Numbered from the stretch's first letter, positions 1-8,789 are shown. The stretch is 64,000 bases of DNA from Pseudomonas abietaniphila (GCF_039697315.1 NZ_CP155619.1:1-64000), one strand, 5' to 3'. Made by a program: numbers and translations. Notes: generated by a model from the sequence alone, not told the origin.

Positions 1-1641
1 ATGAGCTGGATCAACGACGCAAAGCTTTCGACCAAATTGATCACGGCGTTCGCGCTGTGCGCATTGATTACCCTCGGCGTCGGCCTGCTGGGCAGTCGTG
101 GTGTTTCACAACTCTCCGCAAGCCTGAATCTGGTGTTCAACAACAACCTCGTCTCGGTTTTGAACACCGATCAGGCCAAAATCAAAGCGGTCGGGCAAAC
201 CCGCGACATGTATCGGCTCTACGTCGCCACCCAGGCCGGTTTGCCGCAAAGTGTCAAAGACGAATTCATAGCCTCGATGAACGCCAATCAGGCCGCCAGC
301 GAGAAGTCATTCTCAACTTACCGCCGTACGTTGCTGGCGGACGATGAACGTGCAGCAGGCGATCAGATGGAGAGGGACTGGCCGGCGTATCAAGCCATCG
401 TGCAACGCTACGTTGCACTGATGAAAGCGGGCGACGTAGACAATGGCCGCGCCCTGTTGCTGGGCGACCTGCAAAAAGCCTATCGAGGCGTGATGGACGA
501 GTTGACCATCATGACCGACTCCAACAACCGGCAGGTCAACGAAGGATCGGTCGCCGCGACCGAGCTGGCCTCCTCAGCGAAAACCTCGCTGTACATCGGG
601 ATCGGTCTGGCATTCGTCGCCGCCGTCCTGCTGGGGTTGTTCATCAGCCGGCTCATCAGCAGACCGATTGCTTATGCGGTCTCCAGCGCCAGAAGCATCG
701 CCGGGGGCGACCTGACTCAACGCATCGTCAGCACCGGCCGAGATGAAGCTGGACAACTGCTGAGCGCGCTGGACGACATGCAAAACAGCCTGAAAAACAC
801 GATCCAGCAGATTGCCAGCGCTTCCGACCAATTGGCCTCAGCTGCCGAAGAGCTGACCGCGGTCACGGACAACGGCAGCCGCGGCCTGGTGCGTCAGAAC
901 GATGAGATCCAGCAGGCAGCAACGGCCGTGACGGAGATGACCTCGGCGGTCGAGGAAGTCGCACGCAACGCAGTCTCGACCTCTGAAGCCTCTCGAACGA
1001 CCAGCGAACAAGCCAGCAATGGGCGTGATCAGGCACGGGGCGCCGTTGTGGCCATCAACAATGCGACCGCGGAAATTGCTGCCTCTACCACCATGGTCAA
1101 GGATCTCGCTCTTCAAGTACGCGACATCGGCAAAGTGCTGGACGTCATCCGCGGGATCGCCGAACAGACCAATCTGTTGGCGCTCAACGCCGCCATCGAA
1201 GCGGCCCGAGCGGGCGAACAAGGACGAGGCTTCGCCGTTGTCGCCGATGAAGTTCGCGCCCTTGCCGCGCGTACCCAGGCGTCCACCGGTGAGATCGAAG
1301 GCATGATCAGCAGCGTACAGAGCAGTGCCGACCAAGCGGTGGGCTCGATGGGCAAAAGCCAGGCGCTGGTCAACGACACGCAGTCCCTTGCTCAAGCAAC
1401 CGGCCAGGCACTGGAGCAGATTGCCGAAGCCATCGCGCAGATCAACGACCGCAACCTGGTCATCGCCACGGCATCGGAAGAACAGGCGCACGTCGCACGT
1501 GAGGTCGATCGCAATCTGGTCAACATTCAGGACTTGTCGACGCAGACGGCTGCCGGTGCCCATCAGACAAATGCCTCGACCCAGGCGCTGGCCGGCCTGG
1601 CTGTGTCATTCAATACCCTGGTCGCGCGCTTCCGCGTTTAA
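1..1641 (+). CDS. Methyl-accepting chemotaxis protein
   Basis: This is a transmembrane chemoreceptor that senses ligands in the periplasm and controls the CheA kinase. The 546 residues show a short cytoplasmic N-terminus and a first membrane helix at about 10-32. A four-helix-bundle sensor fills the periplasmic part, and a second helix lies near 197-217 ([18 protein letters not shown]). A HAMP linker and the long coiled-coil signalling domain follow. The conserved hairpin tip is clear near 384-419 ([20 protein letters not shown], then [12 protein letters not shown]). The first base of the window is the A of the ATG, so the protein looks complete but its promoter is not visible. There is no C-terminal CheR/CheB-tethering pentapeptide; it ends LVARFRV. 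The ligand cannot be told from sequence. Confidence 0.95.
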   Translation: MSWINDAKLSTKLITAFALCALITLGVGLLGSRGVSQLSASLNLVFNNNLVSVLNTDQAKIKAVGQTRDMYRLYVATQAGLPQSVKDEFIASMNANQAASEKSFSTYRRTLLADDERAAGDQMERDWPAYQAIVQRYVALMKAGDVDNGRALLLGDLQKAYRGVMDELTIMTDSNNRQVNEGSVAATELASSAKTSLYIGIGLAFVAAVLLGLFISRLISRPIAYAVSSARSIAGGDLTQRIVSTGRDEAGQLLSALDDMQNSLKNTIQQIASASDQLASAAEELTAVTDNGSRGLVRQNDEIQQAATAVTEMTSAVEEVARNAVSTSEASRTTSEQASNGRDQARGAVVAINNATAEIAASTTMVKDLALQVRDIGKVLDVIRGIAEQTNLLALNAAIEAARAGEQGRGFAVVADEVRALAARTQASTGEIEGMISSVQSSADQAVGSMGKSQALVNDTQSLAQATGQALEQIAEAIAQINDRNLVIATASEEQAHVAREVDRNLVNIQDLSTQTAAGAHQTNASTQALAGLAVSFNTLVARFRV

Positions 1642-1655
1642 GCGCGAGCCCCCGT

Positions 1656-1677
1656 CAGCCCGTCGATTGACGGGCTG
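1656..1677 (+). terminator. Hairpin after chemoreceptor gene
   Basis: A perfect 9-bp stem (CAGCCCGTC / GACGGGCTG) with a 4-nt GATT loop starts 14 bases after the stop codon. No T-run follows, so termination may be inefficient or Rho-assisted. Confidence 0.5.
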
Positions 1678-1878
1678 TGCTGGACGCTGCTGACCACCCT
1701 GCGCGAACTCGAAAGCCACGAAGAACCCACCGACCGTCGCCGCCCGATGGGCGCCAACCACGGTCAAGGACACGCCGACAAGCGCAACTGGCTGGAACGC
1801 CGCCGCGATGGAAAGGCGCGCTTCGAAGGCCTTGAGCCGTCTGTCTATGCCCTCGCCCCAGCCACCACACTGGCTGAT

Positions 1879-1908
1879 AAAAAAGTCGCCCGACGTCGGT
1901 CGGGTGAC
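1879..1908 (-). terminator. Orphan minus-strand terminator
   Basis: Read on the minus strand, a 10-bp stem with one wobble pair (1899-1908 with 1885-1894, loop 1895-1898) is followed directly by six Ts (1884-1879). That is a textbook intrinsic terminator. No minus-strand gene lies upstream of it within 1 kb, so it may end a small RNA transcribed from about 1910-2020, or be a relic. Confidence 0.55.
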
Positions 1909-2021
1909 CTTCTGCCGTTAAAAAACACCTACACTTTGACTCGATCAGTCCCGAGCGTTCGGTGAAGCCGTCAGCGCCGCTCGCGCCCTACGACCCGTCT
2001 ATCGCTGCAGGAGATGACTGT

Positions 2022-2258
2022 ATGCCAAAGAGTCGTGCCCCTTTCACCATGGATTGCTGGAACAAAGAGTGGATCATTCATGGACATAAGCTGGCTTGCC
2101 GGCATTGTGGTGCAAAGCAGTGCCCGACAACGGACGAGCACCCCTTCAGGCATACCGAAACCTGTGAAATGAGCGCCACAGGGCCGCGCTACCCCTGGAA
2201 GGAGCTCAATGACCTGCTTAAAGCGGATCTTGCAGACACCCGAAGGATGCTCCACTGA
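2022..2258 (+). CDS. Small zinc-ribbon-like hypothetical protein
   Basis: This 78-residue soluble protein is of unknown function. It opens MPKSRAPFTMDCW and carries CRHC followed by further Cys and His residues (HPFRHTETC), a pattern that could bind one zinc ion. The ATG at 2022 is preceded by CAGGAG at good spacing; an upstream in-frame start at 1962 has no such site. A strong terminator follows at 2337. No partner gene is evident, so the role is open. Confidence 0.65.
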   Translation: MPKSRAPFTMDCWNKEWIIHGHKLACRHCGAKQCPTTDEHPFRHTETCEMSATGPRYPWKELNDLLKADLADTRRMLH

Positions 2259-2612
2259 ATACCAAAGGCCCGGGCCGGGCGGCCAACGCTTCGCCGTCGG
2301 TGGCGACGTGTTGGGGCCCGGCAAATCACAGGCAATAAAAAACCCGCCTGAGCGGGTTCTTTTCTATCAAAACCATTCCAACGTCCTGTCGGTAGCCTTC
2401 CCGGCAAATGGCAGATCATCCTTGACCTCTGAAGCCCTTCCTGTGCTTCAGTCGATGGATCCAATGTATGACGTCGCCACCGGTGTGTATACGGCGGGTT
2501 TGCGCAAACGCGTGTAAGCCTTTCGCTATAGCCCAGGTCGCGCCCTTGCCAGTGCTCCGCCGTTACGTGCGAAGATGAGGCCACCGAGCCCTCGGCTATC
2601 CAGGATTGAGTA
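2259..2612. other. Intergenic, no gene seen
   Basis: Apart from the terminator at 2337-2364 I see no supported gene in this 354-base gap. Short frames here lack ribosome sites and recognisable motifs. Confidence 0.4.
2337..2364 (+). terminator. Rho-independent terminator (bidirectional)
   Basis: AACCCGC-CTGA-GCGGGTT is followed by CTTTTC on the plus strand. It is preceded by an A-run that gives a T-run on the minus strand, so it could work both ways. Confidence 0.85.
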
Positions 2613-2855
2613 ATGCCCCAAGAGCGAATCGAAGCACTCCGCCTCCACAAGTCCATACAAGGGCCTATCAATGATCTGGTTCGGGCACTGAACGCCGCCA
2701 GTACCCGCGAGGACATTGAAAGAGAGGGCGCGATGGAAATTGCCTTCATTCTGGGCCTTGAATCGACCCGACGCCTGCGCGCCGCGGACGTCGAAGCGCT
2801 GTACATCATTTTCGATGACGCGGTACAGGAACGGCTCAAACAACTGTCGAAATGA
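2613..2855 (+). CDS. Small hypothetical protein
   Basis: This 80-residue predicted all-helical soluble protein (MPQERIEALRLHKSIQ...) has no motif I can assign. It is rich in Arg, Glu and Ala with strong coding bias at third positions. The ATG at 2613 has only a weak upstream ribosome site. It is followed within 60 bases by the convergent end of an ArsR gene. Function unknown. Confidence 0.55.
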   Translation: MPQERIEALRLHKSIQGPINDLVRALNAASTREDIEREGAMEIAFILGLESTRRLRAADVEALYIIFDDAVQERLKQLSK

Positions 2856-2913
2856 TCCAGCCTTGAGAACCCCGCGCTGGACGTGATGATTGCGCACAGC
2901 GCATTCGCGGGTG

Positions 2914-3213
2914 TCAGGTCTGCGCCAGGATGCAGTTCAGCAACCCCGGAAAGCGCAGTTCAAGCGCATCGGCTCGCAAGGTATTCATGTGCGTGGTGCC
3001 CACATTGCGGGTCTGAACCAGCCCGGCATCGCGCAAGACCCGAAAATGATGGGACATGCTCGACTTGGGCCGACCGCCGTCCAGCTCACCACACGTCGCT
3101 TCAGCGACAGACGCCAGATGGCGCACGATGTCCAGGCGAACAGGATCGCTCAACGCATAAAGCAGACGCTCAAGAGACAGTTCGGACGGGAGAGGATGTT
3201 TGAAGGCTCGCAT
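2914..3213 (-). CDS. ArsR-family transcriptional regulator
   Basis: This is a small winged-helix repressor of 99 residues. The fold is recognisable from LLYALSDPVRLDIVRHLAS (helices 1-2) and the recognition helix SSMSHHFRVLRDAGLV. The classical ArsR metal-binding CxC box is absent, so it probably senses something other than a metal or a redox/organic signal. It is divergent from xenA with an inverted repeat between them, suggesting it controls that flavoenzyme. The start is uncertain: ATG at 3213 gives the family-typical length; an in-frame ATG at 3249 would add 12 residues, and neither has a strong ribosome site. Confidence 0.85.
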   Translation of the reverse strand: MRAFKHPLPSELSLERLLYALSDPVRLDIVRHLASVAEATCGELDGGRPKSSMSHHFRVLRDAGLVQTRNVGTTHMNTLRADALELRFPGLLNCILAQT

Positions 3214-3251
3214 GTGCGCATCATAGCGAGGGGGTTCGCATAACGCCATAT

Positions 3252-3267
3252 TTCGAATACTATCGAA
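3252..3267. promoter_or_regulatory. Putative ArsR operator
   Basis: Perfect inverted repeat TTCGA-N6-TCGAA in the divergent promoter region between the arsR-like gene and xenA. The position and symmetry suit a dimeric winged-helix repressor. Confidence 0.5.
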
Positions 3268-3298
3268 CAAGCGAATCAAACCTACGAGGAATCTGTCC

Positions 3299-4390
3299 AT
3301 GTCAGCACTGTTCGAGCCGTTCTCCCTGAAGGACGTCACCCTGCGCAACCGCATCGCCATTCCCCCAATGTGCCAGTACATGGCCGACAACGGCGTGATC
3401 AACGACTGGCATCATGTGCACCTTGCGAGCATGGCGCGCGGCGGTGCCGGTCTTGTGGTGGTGGAAGCCACCGCCGTATCGCCTGAGGGTCGCATCACCC
3501 CTGGCTGTGCCGGTATCTGGAGTGATGAACATGCCCAGGCCTTTATTCCGGCAGTAAAAGCGATCAAGGCCGCCGGTGCAGTGCCGGGCATTCAGATCGC
3601 ACACGCGGGGCGTAAGGCGAGCGCTAATCGCCCGTGGGAAGGCGACGATCACATCGCAGCAACGGACCCTGCCGGCTGGCAGACCATCGGCCCCTCCCCG
3701 ATCGCGTTCGGTGCCCACCTGCCCAAGGTGCCGCAGGAAATGACACTGGACGACATCGCCCGCGTGCGTCAGGACTTCGTCGACGCCGCCCGCCGCGCCC
3801 GTGAAGTCGGCTTTGAATGGATCGAGTTGCACTTCGCTCACGGATATCTGGGCCAGAGTTTCTTCTCCGAGCACTCCAACCAGCGCACCGACGCCTACGG
3901 TGGCAGCTTTGAAAACCGCAGTCGCTTCCTGCTGGAAACCCTGGCGGCTGTCCGCGAAGTCTGGCCTGAAAACCTGCCCCTGACCGCGCGTTTCGGCGTC
4001 ATTGAATACGACGGTCGCGATGAGCAGACGCTCAGTGAATCGATCGAACTGGCGCGCCGGTTTAAAGACGGTGGTCTTGACCTGCTCAGCGTCAGCGTCG
4101 GCTTCACCATCCCGGAGACTAATATCCCTTGGGGCCCTGCCTTCATGGGCCCGATTGCCGAGCGCGTACGTCGTGAAGCGGGAATACCGGTCACCTCCGC
4201 CTGGGGCTTCGGTACGCCGCAACTGGCGAACGACGCCATCAAGGCCGGGCATCTCGACCTGGTGTCTGTTGGTCGTGCTCACCTGGCCGACCCACACTGG
4301 GCGTACTTCGCCGCCAAAGAACTGGGCGTAGACAACGCATCCTGGACGTTGCCCGCCCCTTATGCGCACTGGCTGGAACGCTATCGCTGA
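3299..4390 (+). CDS. xenA: Xenobiotic reductase A (Old Yellow Enzyme family)
   Basis: This FMN-dependent ene-reductase uses NAD(P)H to reduce activated C=C bonds of enones and, in characterised homologues, nitro compounds and nitrate esters. The 363 residues form one TIM barrel and agree closely with XenA of pseudomonads. Cys-25 (IPPMCQYM) tunes the flavin, His-178, His-181 and Tyr-183 (ELHFAHGY) bind and protonate the substrate, and the FMN phosphate site is near VGRAHLADP. It is transcribed away from the ArsR-type regulator, whose presumed operator lies just upstream, so induction by an electrophile or xenobiotic is likely. The ATG follows a weak GAGGAA site. Confidence 0.93.
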   Translation: MSALFEPFSLKDVTLRNRIAIPPMCQYMADNGVINDWHHVHLASMARGGAGLVVVEATAVSPEGRITPGCAGIWSDEHAQAFIPAVKAIKAAGAVPGIQIAHAGRKASANRPWEGDDHIAATDPAGWQTIGPSPIAFGAHLPKVPQEMTLDDIARVRQDFVDAARRAREVGFEWIELHFAHGYLGQSFFSEHSNQRTDAYGGSFENRSRFLLETLAAVREVWPENLPLTARFGVIEYDGRDEQTLSESIELARRFKDGGLDLLSVSVGFTIPETNIPWGPAFMGPIAERVRREAGIPVTSAWGFGTPQLANDAIKAGHLDLVSVGRAHLADPHWAYFAAKELGVDNASWTLPAPYAHWLERYR

Positions 4391-4405
4391 GGCGCCGCTG
4401 AACCG

Positions 4406-4432
4406 GAGATGTCGCTCAGTCGGCATCTCTTT
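4406..4432 (+). terminator. Weak terminator after xenA
   Basis: GAGATG / CATCTC stem with a 12-nt loop followed by TTT, 15 bases after the xenA stop. Confidence 0.4.
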
Positions 4433-4456
4433 CGGTACAGATCACACAAAAAAATG

Positions 4457-4481
4457 CGCACCAACGATCTGTTTTGGTGCG
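4457..4481. promoter_or_regulatory. Inverted repeat upstream of oxaloacetate decarboxylase
   Basis: CGCACCAA-N9-TTGGTGCG, 8-bp perfect arms, about 130 bases before the start codon. The half-sites resemble NtrC half-sites (GCAC..A), but the spacing is longer than the NtrC consensus, so the protein that binds is unknown. Confidence 0.35.
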
Positions 4482-4609
4482 TTATGTGCGTAGCGCATAC
4501 CCCATGCCGAACCGTCATAATCCTGATTTTACTGGCCGTGATACTCTCGCCGCACTTTTAAACAGGCGTAGATCGTATCTTCGACGAAGGCCCAGACTCA
4601 GGAACCGTC

Positions 4610-5479
4610 ATGTCCAGAATTTCCCACTCCGCTCTGCGCCGTAATTTTCGCCAACTCCTGGCCTCTCAGGCCTGCTTTGAAACCGCTTCGGTGTTTGATC
4701 CGATGTCTGCCCGCATTGCCGCGGATCTGGGCTTTGAAGTCGGCATTCTCGGAGGATCGGTCGCTTCCCTGCAGGTATTGGCCGCGCCGGACTTTGCACT
4801 CATTACCTTGAGTGAGTTCGTGGAACAGGCCACCCGTATTGGTCGCGTGGCTCAACTGCCCTTTATTGCCGACGCTGATCATGGCTACGGCAATGCGCTC
4901 AATGTCATGCGTACGGTCGAAGAACTCGAACGCGCAGGCGTTGCCGCGCTGACCATCGAAGACACCCTTTTACCTGCACAGTTTGGCCGTAAATCTACCG
5001 ATCTCATTTCTGTAGAGGAAGGCATCGGCAAGGTCAAGGCGGCACTGGAAGCACGCGTCGATCCGGAGCTGGCGATCATTGCTCGCACCAACGCTGGCGT
5101 GCTCTCGGTCGAAGACTGCATCGAACGCACACTGGCCTACGAAAAAGCCGGCGCTGACGGCATTTGCATCGTCGGGATCAAGGACTTCGAACACCTTGAG
5201 CGTATTTCGGAAAAACTGACCGTGCCGCTGATGCTGGTGACGTATGGCAATCCGAAGCTCAACGACAATGCGCGCTTGGCAAAACTGGGTGTGCGGATCA
5301 TCGTGGCCGGTCACGCCGCCTACTTCGCTTCGATCAAGGCCACCTACGACAGCCTGCGCGCTCAGCGTCAGGTCACCCACAGCACCGAAAACCTCAGCGC
5401 GACCGAACTCACCCACACCTACACACTGCCGGAAAGCTATGTGGCCTGGGCGGAAGAGTTCATGGACGTCAAAGAGTAA
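4610..5479 (+). CDS. Oxaloacetate decarboxylase (PEP mutase/isocitrate lyase superfamily)
   Basis: This soluble Mg2+-dependent enzyme converts oxaloacetate to pyruvate and CO2. The 289 residues form the alpha/beta barrel of the superfamily and match the Pseudomonas decarboxylase type. [12 protein letters not shown] (45-56) and the metal-binding DAD at 88-90 are present, and Arg-159 lies in IIARTNA. His-235 (VAGHAAYF) sits where other members carry a different residue and is the hallmark of this decarboxylase. There is no lyase KKCGH motif, so it is not methylisocitrate lyase. It appears monocistronic, with a hairpin after the stop. It probably adjusts the oxaloacetate/pyruvate balance. Confidence 0.9.
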   Translation: MSRISHSALRRNFRQLLASQACFETASVFDPMSARIAADLGFEVGILGGSVASLQVLAAPDFALITLSEFVEQATRIGRVAQLPFIADADHGYGNALNVMRTVEELERAGVAALTIEDTLLPAQFGRKSTDLISVEEGIGKVKAALEARVDPELAIIARTNAGVLSVEDCIERTLAYEKAGADGICIVGIKDFEHLERISEKLTVPLMLVTYGNPKLNDNARLAKLGVRIIVAGHAAYFASIKATYDSLRAQRQVTHSTENLSATELTHTYTLPESYVAWAEEFMDVKE

Positions 5480-5502
5480 ATCCGGACGCCTGGCGAATTC
5501 AG

Positions 5503-5526
5503 GCCCACCATCGCATATGGGTGGGC
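5503..5526. terminator. Hairpin between convergent genes
   Basis: 7-bp stem GCCCACC / GGTGGGC with a 10-nt loop, between the decarboxylase and the convergent zinc-ribbon gene. There is no long T-run. Confidence 0.4.
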
Positions 5527-5543
5527 TCGCCGGGCAGCGGGAC

Positions 5544-5777
5544 TCAGGTCCGTAACAAACCGCTGACGTGCTCCAGATACGGGATCTGCGATTCTCTCCG
5601 CTGATTCACCAGCCACGCCCGTGCCTTCCCCACATCGAAGATCTGTCCCTGATCCATGAGCGCGAGCACCAGTGCGTGGGACATCCGGTAGTGGCCGCAC
5701 TCTGCACATTTTCGTTCTTCCCAGCGCTCAGGGCACGCGAGTTCTTCCGCCGGGCCTGCGCAAATCAAGCAAGTCAT
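5544..5777 (-). CDS. Small zinc-ribbon hypothetical protein
   Basis: This 77-residue protein begins MTCLICAGPAEEL and carries a second pair CAEC, a CxxC...CxxC arrangement typical of a zinc ribbon in the first 30 residues. A helical tail (GKARAWLVNQRRESQIPYLE) follows. The ATG is preceded by GGGGGGAAGACCC, a strong ribosome site. It is divergent from the ExoIII-LigD fusion gene. It might act in nucleic-acid binding, but nothing shows this directly; function unknown. Confidence 0.7.
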   Translation of the reverse strand: MTCLICAGPAEELACPERWEERKCAECGHYRMSHALVLALMDQGQIFDVGKARAWLVNQRRESQIPYLEHVSGLLRT

Positions 5778-5834
5778 GGGTCTTCCCCCCGTTTTTATTA
5801 TTGGTCATGTCGACCGGTTTATCGTGGACGAATT

Positions 5835-5940
5835 CCCGAAACGTCATCCGCGCACGGCAATTTCGCAACGTTGCCCGGTGCCTTGTCCAAAAAACGCCGA
5901 ACTCGTCCGGTCCTGAGCCCTCACATGTGAACGTTTCGGG
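5835..5940. promoter_or_regulatory. Widely spaced 10-bp inverted repeat upstream of ligD-like gene
   Basis: CCCGAAACGT at 5835-5844 is matched exactly by its reverse complement at 5931-5940, 86 bases apart, in the divergent region ahead of the ExoIII-ligase-polymerase gene. It could be two sites for one regulator or chance. Confidence 0.25.
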
Positions 5941-5960
5941 CGCAATCGAGGGAACGCGCG

Positions 5961-8789
5961 ATGCAAAACCTTAAGATCGCCACGTACAACGTCAACGGCA
6001 TCGGCACGCGATTGCCCAACGTCTTGCAGTGGCTGGAGCGGGAACAGCCGGACATCGTTTGCCTTCAGGAACTCAAAGCCCCGGATAAAGCGTTTCCTGC
6101 CCGAGAGCTTGAGGCGGCCGGTTACGGGTCGCTGCACCTGGGCCAGCCGTCCTGGAACGGCGTGGCCATTCTGGCCCGCGACGCAGAGCCGCTGCTTATC
6201 CAGAAAGGCCTTCCAGGCATGGAAGACGACACCCACGCGCGCTATCTGGAAGCGGCAGCCCATGGTCTCGTCGTCGGTTGCCTGTACCTGCCCAATGGCA
6301 ACCCGCAGCCGGGGCCAAAGTTCGACTACAAGCTCAAATGGTTCGAGTGCCTGATTGACCATGCGAAAACATTACAGTCCAGTGACCATCCGGTCGTGCT
6401 CGCGGGCGACTACAACGTCGTTCCGACCGACGACGACATTTACAACACCCGTTCGTGGCTCAAGGACGCGCTGCTTCAACCTGAAAGCCGAGAATGCTTT
6501 CAGCGGTTGCTCGCCCAGGGCTGGCTTGATTCCCTGCGACACATTTATCCGGACGAGCGCATTTACACCTACTGGGACTATTTTCGGAAGCACTGGCAGA
6601 CGAATTCCGGGCTGCGCATCGATCACCTGCTGCTGAACCCTGCGCTGGCGCCTCATTTGCAGGATGCGGGTGTCGATGCGTGGGTGCGCGGGGAAGAACA
6701 TGCCAGCGATCACGCGCCCACCTGGGTTCGCCTCGGCGCGGCCCGAAAGAAGACCAGAAAACCCGCAAGCGCCAAGTCCACATCCGCCCAGTCTGCACCG
6801 GCGACTCGCAAGCATCGTGAGCCCTCCGGTGAGACCAAAACCAAGCGTTCTGCACCGGCGGCGGCCAAAAAGTCGGCGTTGCCTGACAGCATCAAACCCG
6901 AACTCGCGACGCTGGTGGAATCAGCGCCCGAGGGTGACTGGCGGTACGAGATCAAGTTTGACGGCTACCGGGTCATGGCCCGCGTCGACAACGGCAGCGT
7001 GCGACTGTTTACCCGAAATGGTCACGACTGGACGCACAAACTGCCAGGTCAAGCGGAAGCCATTGTCAGTCTCGGGCTCGAATCCGCCTGGCTGGACGGT
7101 GAGATGGTGGTGGCCAACGAGCAAGGGGTGCCTGATTTTCAGGCTCTGCAAAACGCCTTCGAAAAAGGTCGTAGCGAAAACATCGTTTATTACCTGTTCG
7201 ACATGCCCTTTCTCAATGGCACGGACCTGCGTGAGGTTGCGCTGGAACAGCGACGGGAGGCGCTGTCCGAGGTGCTGAAAAGCTGTGATGACGACGTGTT
7301 GAGGTTTTCCGACGACTTCGGCGAAACACCGGAGGCTCTGCTCAACAGCGCCTGCCAGATGCAGATGGAAGGGCTGATTGGCAAACGCGCCGGCAGCCCC
7401 TATGTGTCCCGACGCAGCACGGACTGGATCAAGCTGAAATGCAAACGGCGGCAAGAGTTTGTCGTCGTGGGTTACACCGAACCCAAAGGCGCGCGCAGCA
7501 AGTTTGGGGCACTGCTGCTGGGCCTGCACGATGCGGAGAGTGGTGAACTGCGCTACTGCGGCAAGGTCGGGACCGGTTTCAATGAAGCGACGTTAACGAC
7601 GATTTACGATCAGTTGCTGCCGCTTGAAATCAAAAAAACCGCCGTGGTGAATCCACCCACCGGTTTTGAGGCCAAGGGCGTTCACTGGCTCGACCCCGTA
7701 TTGCTCGCCGAAGTCGCGTTCGCCGAGATCACCCAGGAGGGCTCCGTGCGGCATGCGGTGTTCCAGGGCTTGCGTAACGACAAACCTGCGCAGTCGATCA
7801 CGGAGGAACGCCCTGTCCCTGCCACGGCAGCGACAACCGAAAAGAAAACACCTGCGAATCCTGCCCATGCTCGGACAGAAGCCGAAAAATCTACGCCGCC
7901 GGCCACGACCGGAAAGATCAGGCTAACGCACCCTGAGCGGATCATCGATCCCGTCAGCGGCGCGACCAAGCGTGACCTGGCTGACTATTACATCAGCGTT
8001 TCGGAGTGGCTTTTGCCACAGCTGGCACAACGTCCCGTGGCACTGGTCCGGGCGCCCGAAGGTGTGACGGGCGAACTGTTCTTTCAAAAAAACGCCGAGC
8101 ATCTGGCGATTCCGGGCATCGAGACCATGGGCAAGGCCTACACCGGACACCCGGTGATGCTGATCAACAACCTCGAAGCCTTGGTCGGGGCCGTGCAGAT
8201 GAGTGCGATGGAGTTGCATGTCTGGAACGCCGTGGCCAAGGATCTTGAGCGTCCTGACCGATTCATTCTTGACCTGGATCCCGACCCCGCCCTCCCCTGG
8301 AAAAGCATGGTGGAGGCGACCCAGATGACCCAGGCCGTTCTCGACGAGCTGGGCCTGAAATCATTTTTGAAAACCAGCGGCGGCAAAGGGATTCATGTCG
8401 TCGTGCCGCTCACGCCGAAGGCTGACTGGGATGCCGTCAAAGCCTTCAGTCACGCGATCGTCAAGCACATGGCCAAGCTGGTCCCTGACCGATTTTCCGC
8501 CGTCTCGGGGCCGAAAAACCGCATCGGACGCATCTTCATCGACTACCTGCGCAACGGGCTGGGTGCGACAACCGTCAGTGCCTATTCGGTGCGCACCCGC
8601 GAGGGGCTGCCGGTGTCGGTGCCGATTTTTCCGGAAGAAATTCACGAGATCACAGGCGCGAACGTCTGGACGGTTCGCAATCTTCATGAACGACTGGACC
8701 AACTGGACACAGACCCATGGGCCGATTTGCCCAGCACCCGGCAGACCATCACCGCTGACATGCGTGCGCGCGTCGGGATGAAGCGATAG
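5961..8789 (+). CDS. ligD: ExoIII-DNA ligase-polymerase fusion (LigD variant)
   Basis: This is a 942-residue DNA end-joining enzyme with three domains. Residues 1-260 are an exonuclease III-type endonuclease/exonuclease/phosphatase domain with its catalytic set: Glu-37 (QELK), Tyr-109, Asp-150 and Asn-152 (GDYNVVP), Asp-221 (IDHLL), Asp-250 and His-251 (SDH). A Lys/Ala/Pro linker (260-305) leads to an ATP-dependent ligase at about 306-605: nucleophile Lys-332 in KFDG, Glu-381, EGLIGKR at 470-476 and the WIKLKC motif. A second linker (608-650) leads to an archaeo-eukaryotic primase-like polymerase at about 652-940, with DLDPD (771-775), SGGKGIH (806-812) and Asp-861. The order ligase-polymerase is that of Pseudomonas LigD, but the usual N-terminal 3'-phosphoesterase is absent and ExoIII stands in its place. 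The ATG follows GAGGGAA. No Ku gene is in the window. Confidence 0.92.
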   Translation: MQNLKIATYNVNGIGTRLPNVLQWLEREQPDIVCLQELKAPDKAFPARELEAAGYGSLHLGQPSWNGVAILARDAEPLLIQKGLPGMEDDTHARYLEAAAHGLVVGCLYLPNGNPQPGPKFDYKLKWFECLIDHAKTLQSSDHPVVLAGDYNVVPTDDDIYNTRSWLKDALLQPESRECFQRLLAQGWLDSLRHIYPDERIYTYWDYFRKHWQTNSGLRIDHLLLNPALAPHLQDAGVDAWVRGEEHASDHAPTWVRLGAARKKTRKPASAKSTSAQSAPATRKHREPSGETKTKRSAPAAAKKSALPDSIKPELATLVESAPEGDWRYEIKFDGYRVMARVDNGSVRLFTRNGHDWTHKLPGQAEAIVSLGLESAWLDGEMVVANEQGVPDFQALQNAFEKGRSENIVYYLFDMPFLNGTDLREVALEQRREALSEVLKSCDDDVLRFSDDFGETPEALLNSACQMQMEGLIGKRAGSPYVSRRSTDWIKLKCKRRQEFVVVGYTEPKGARSKFGALLLGLHDAESGELRYCGKVGTGFNEATLTTIYDQLLPLEIKKTAVVNPPTGFEAKGVHWLDPVLLAEVAFAEITQEGSVRHAVFQGLRNDKPAQSITEERPVPATAATTEKKTPANPAHARTEAEKSTPPATTGKIRLTHPERIIDPVSGATKRDLADYYISVSEWLLPQLAQRPVALVRAPEGVTGELFFQKNAEHLAIPGIETMGKAYTGHPVMLINNLEALVGAVQMSAMELHVWNAVAKDLERPDRFILDLDPDPALPWKSMVEATQMTQAVLDELGLKSFLKTSGGKGIHVVVPLTPKADWDAVKAFSHAIVKHMAKLVPDRFSAVSGPKNRIGRIFIDYLRNGLGATTVSAYSVRTREGLPVSVPIFPEEIHEITGANVWTVRNLHERLDQLDTDPWADLPSTRQTITADMRARVGMKR

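Larger units (their letters stand above)
1642..2021. other. Intergenic region with coding-like remnant
   Basis: This 380-base gap holds the hairpin after the chemoreceptor gene and a minus-strand terminator near 1880-1908. Between them, about 1681-1860, one plus-strand frame has strong G/C third-position bias (GLCWTLLTTLRELESHEE...). It has no ribosome site and no family I recognise. Downstream of about 1870 the frame loses the bias. It may be the decayed end of a lost gene. Confidence 0.3.

Noticed and set aside
4457..4481. NtrC-binding site
   Set aside because: Half-sites look similar but the gap is longer than the NtrC consensus, and no sigma-54 promoter is visible.
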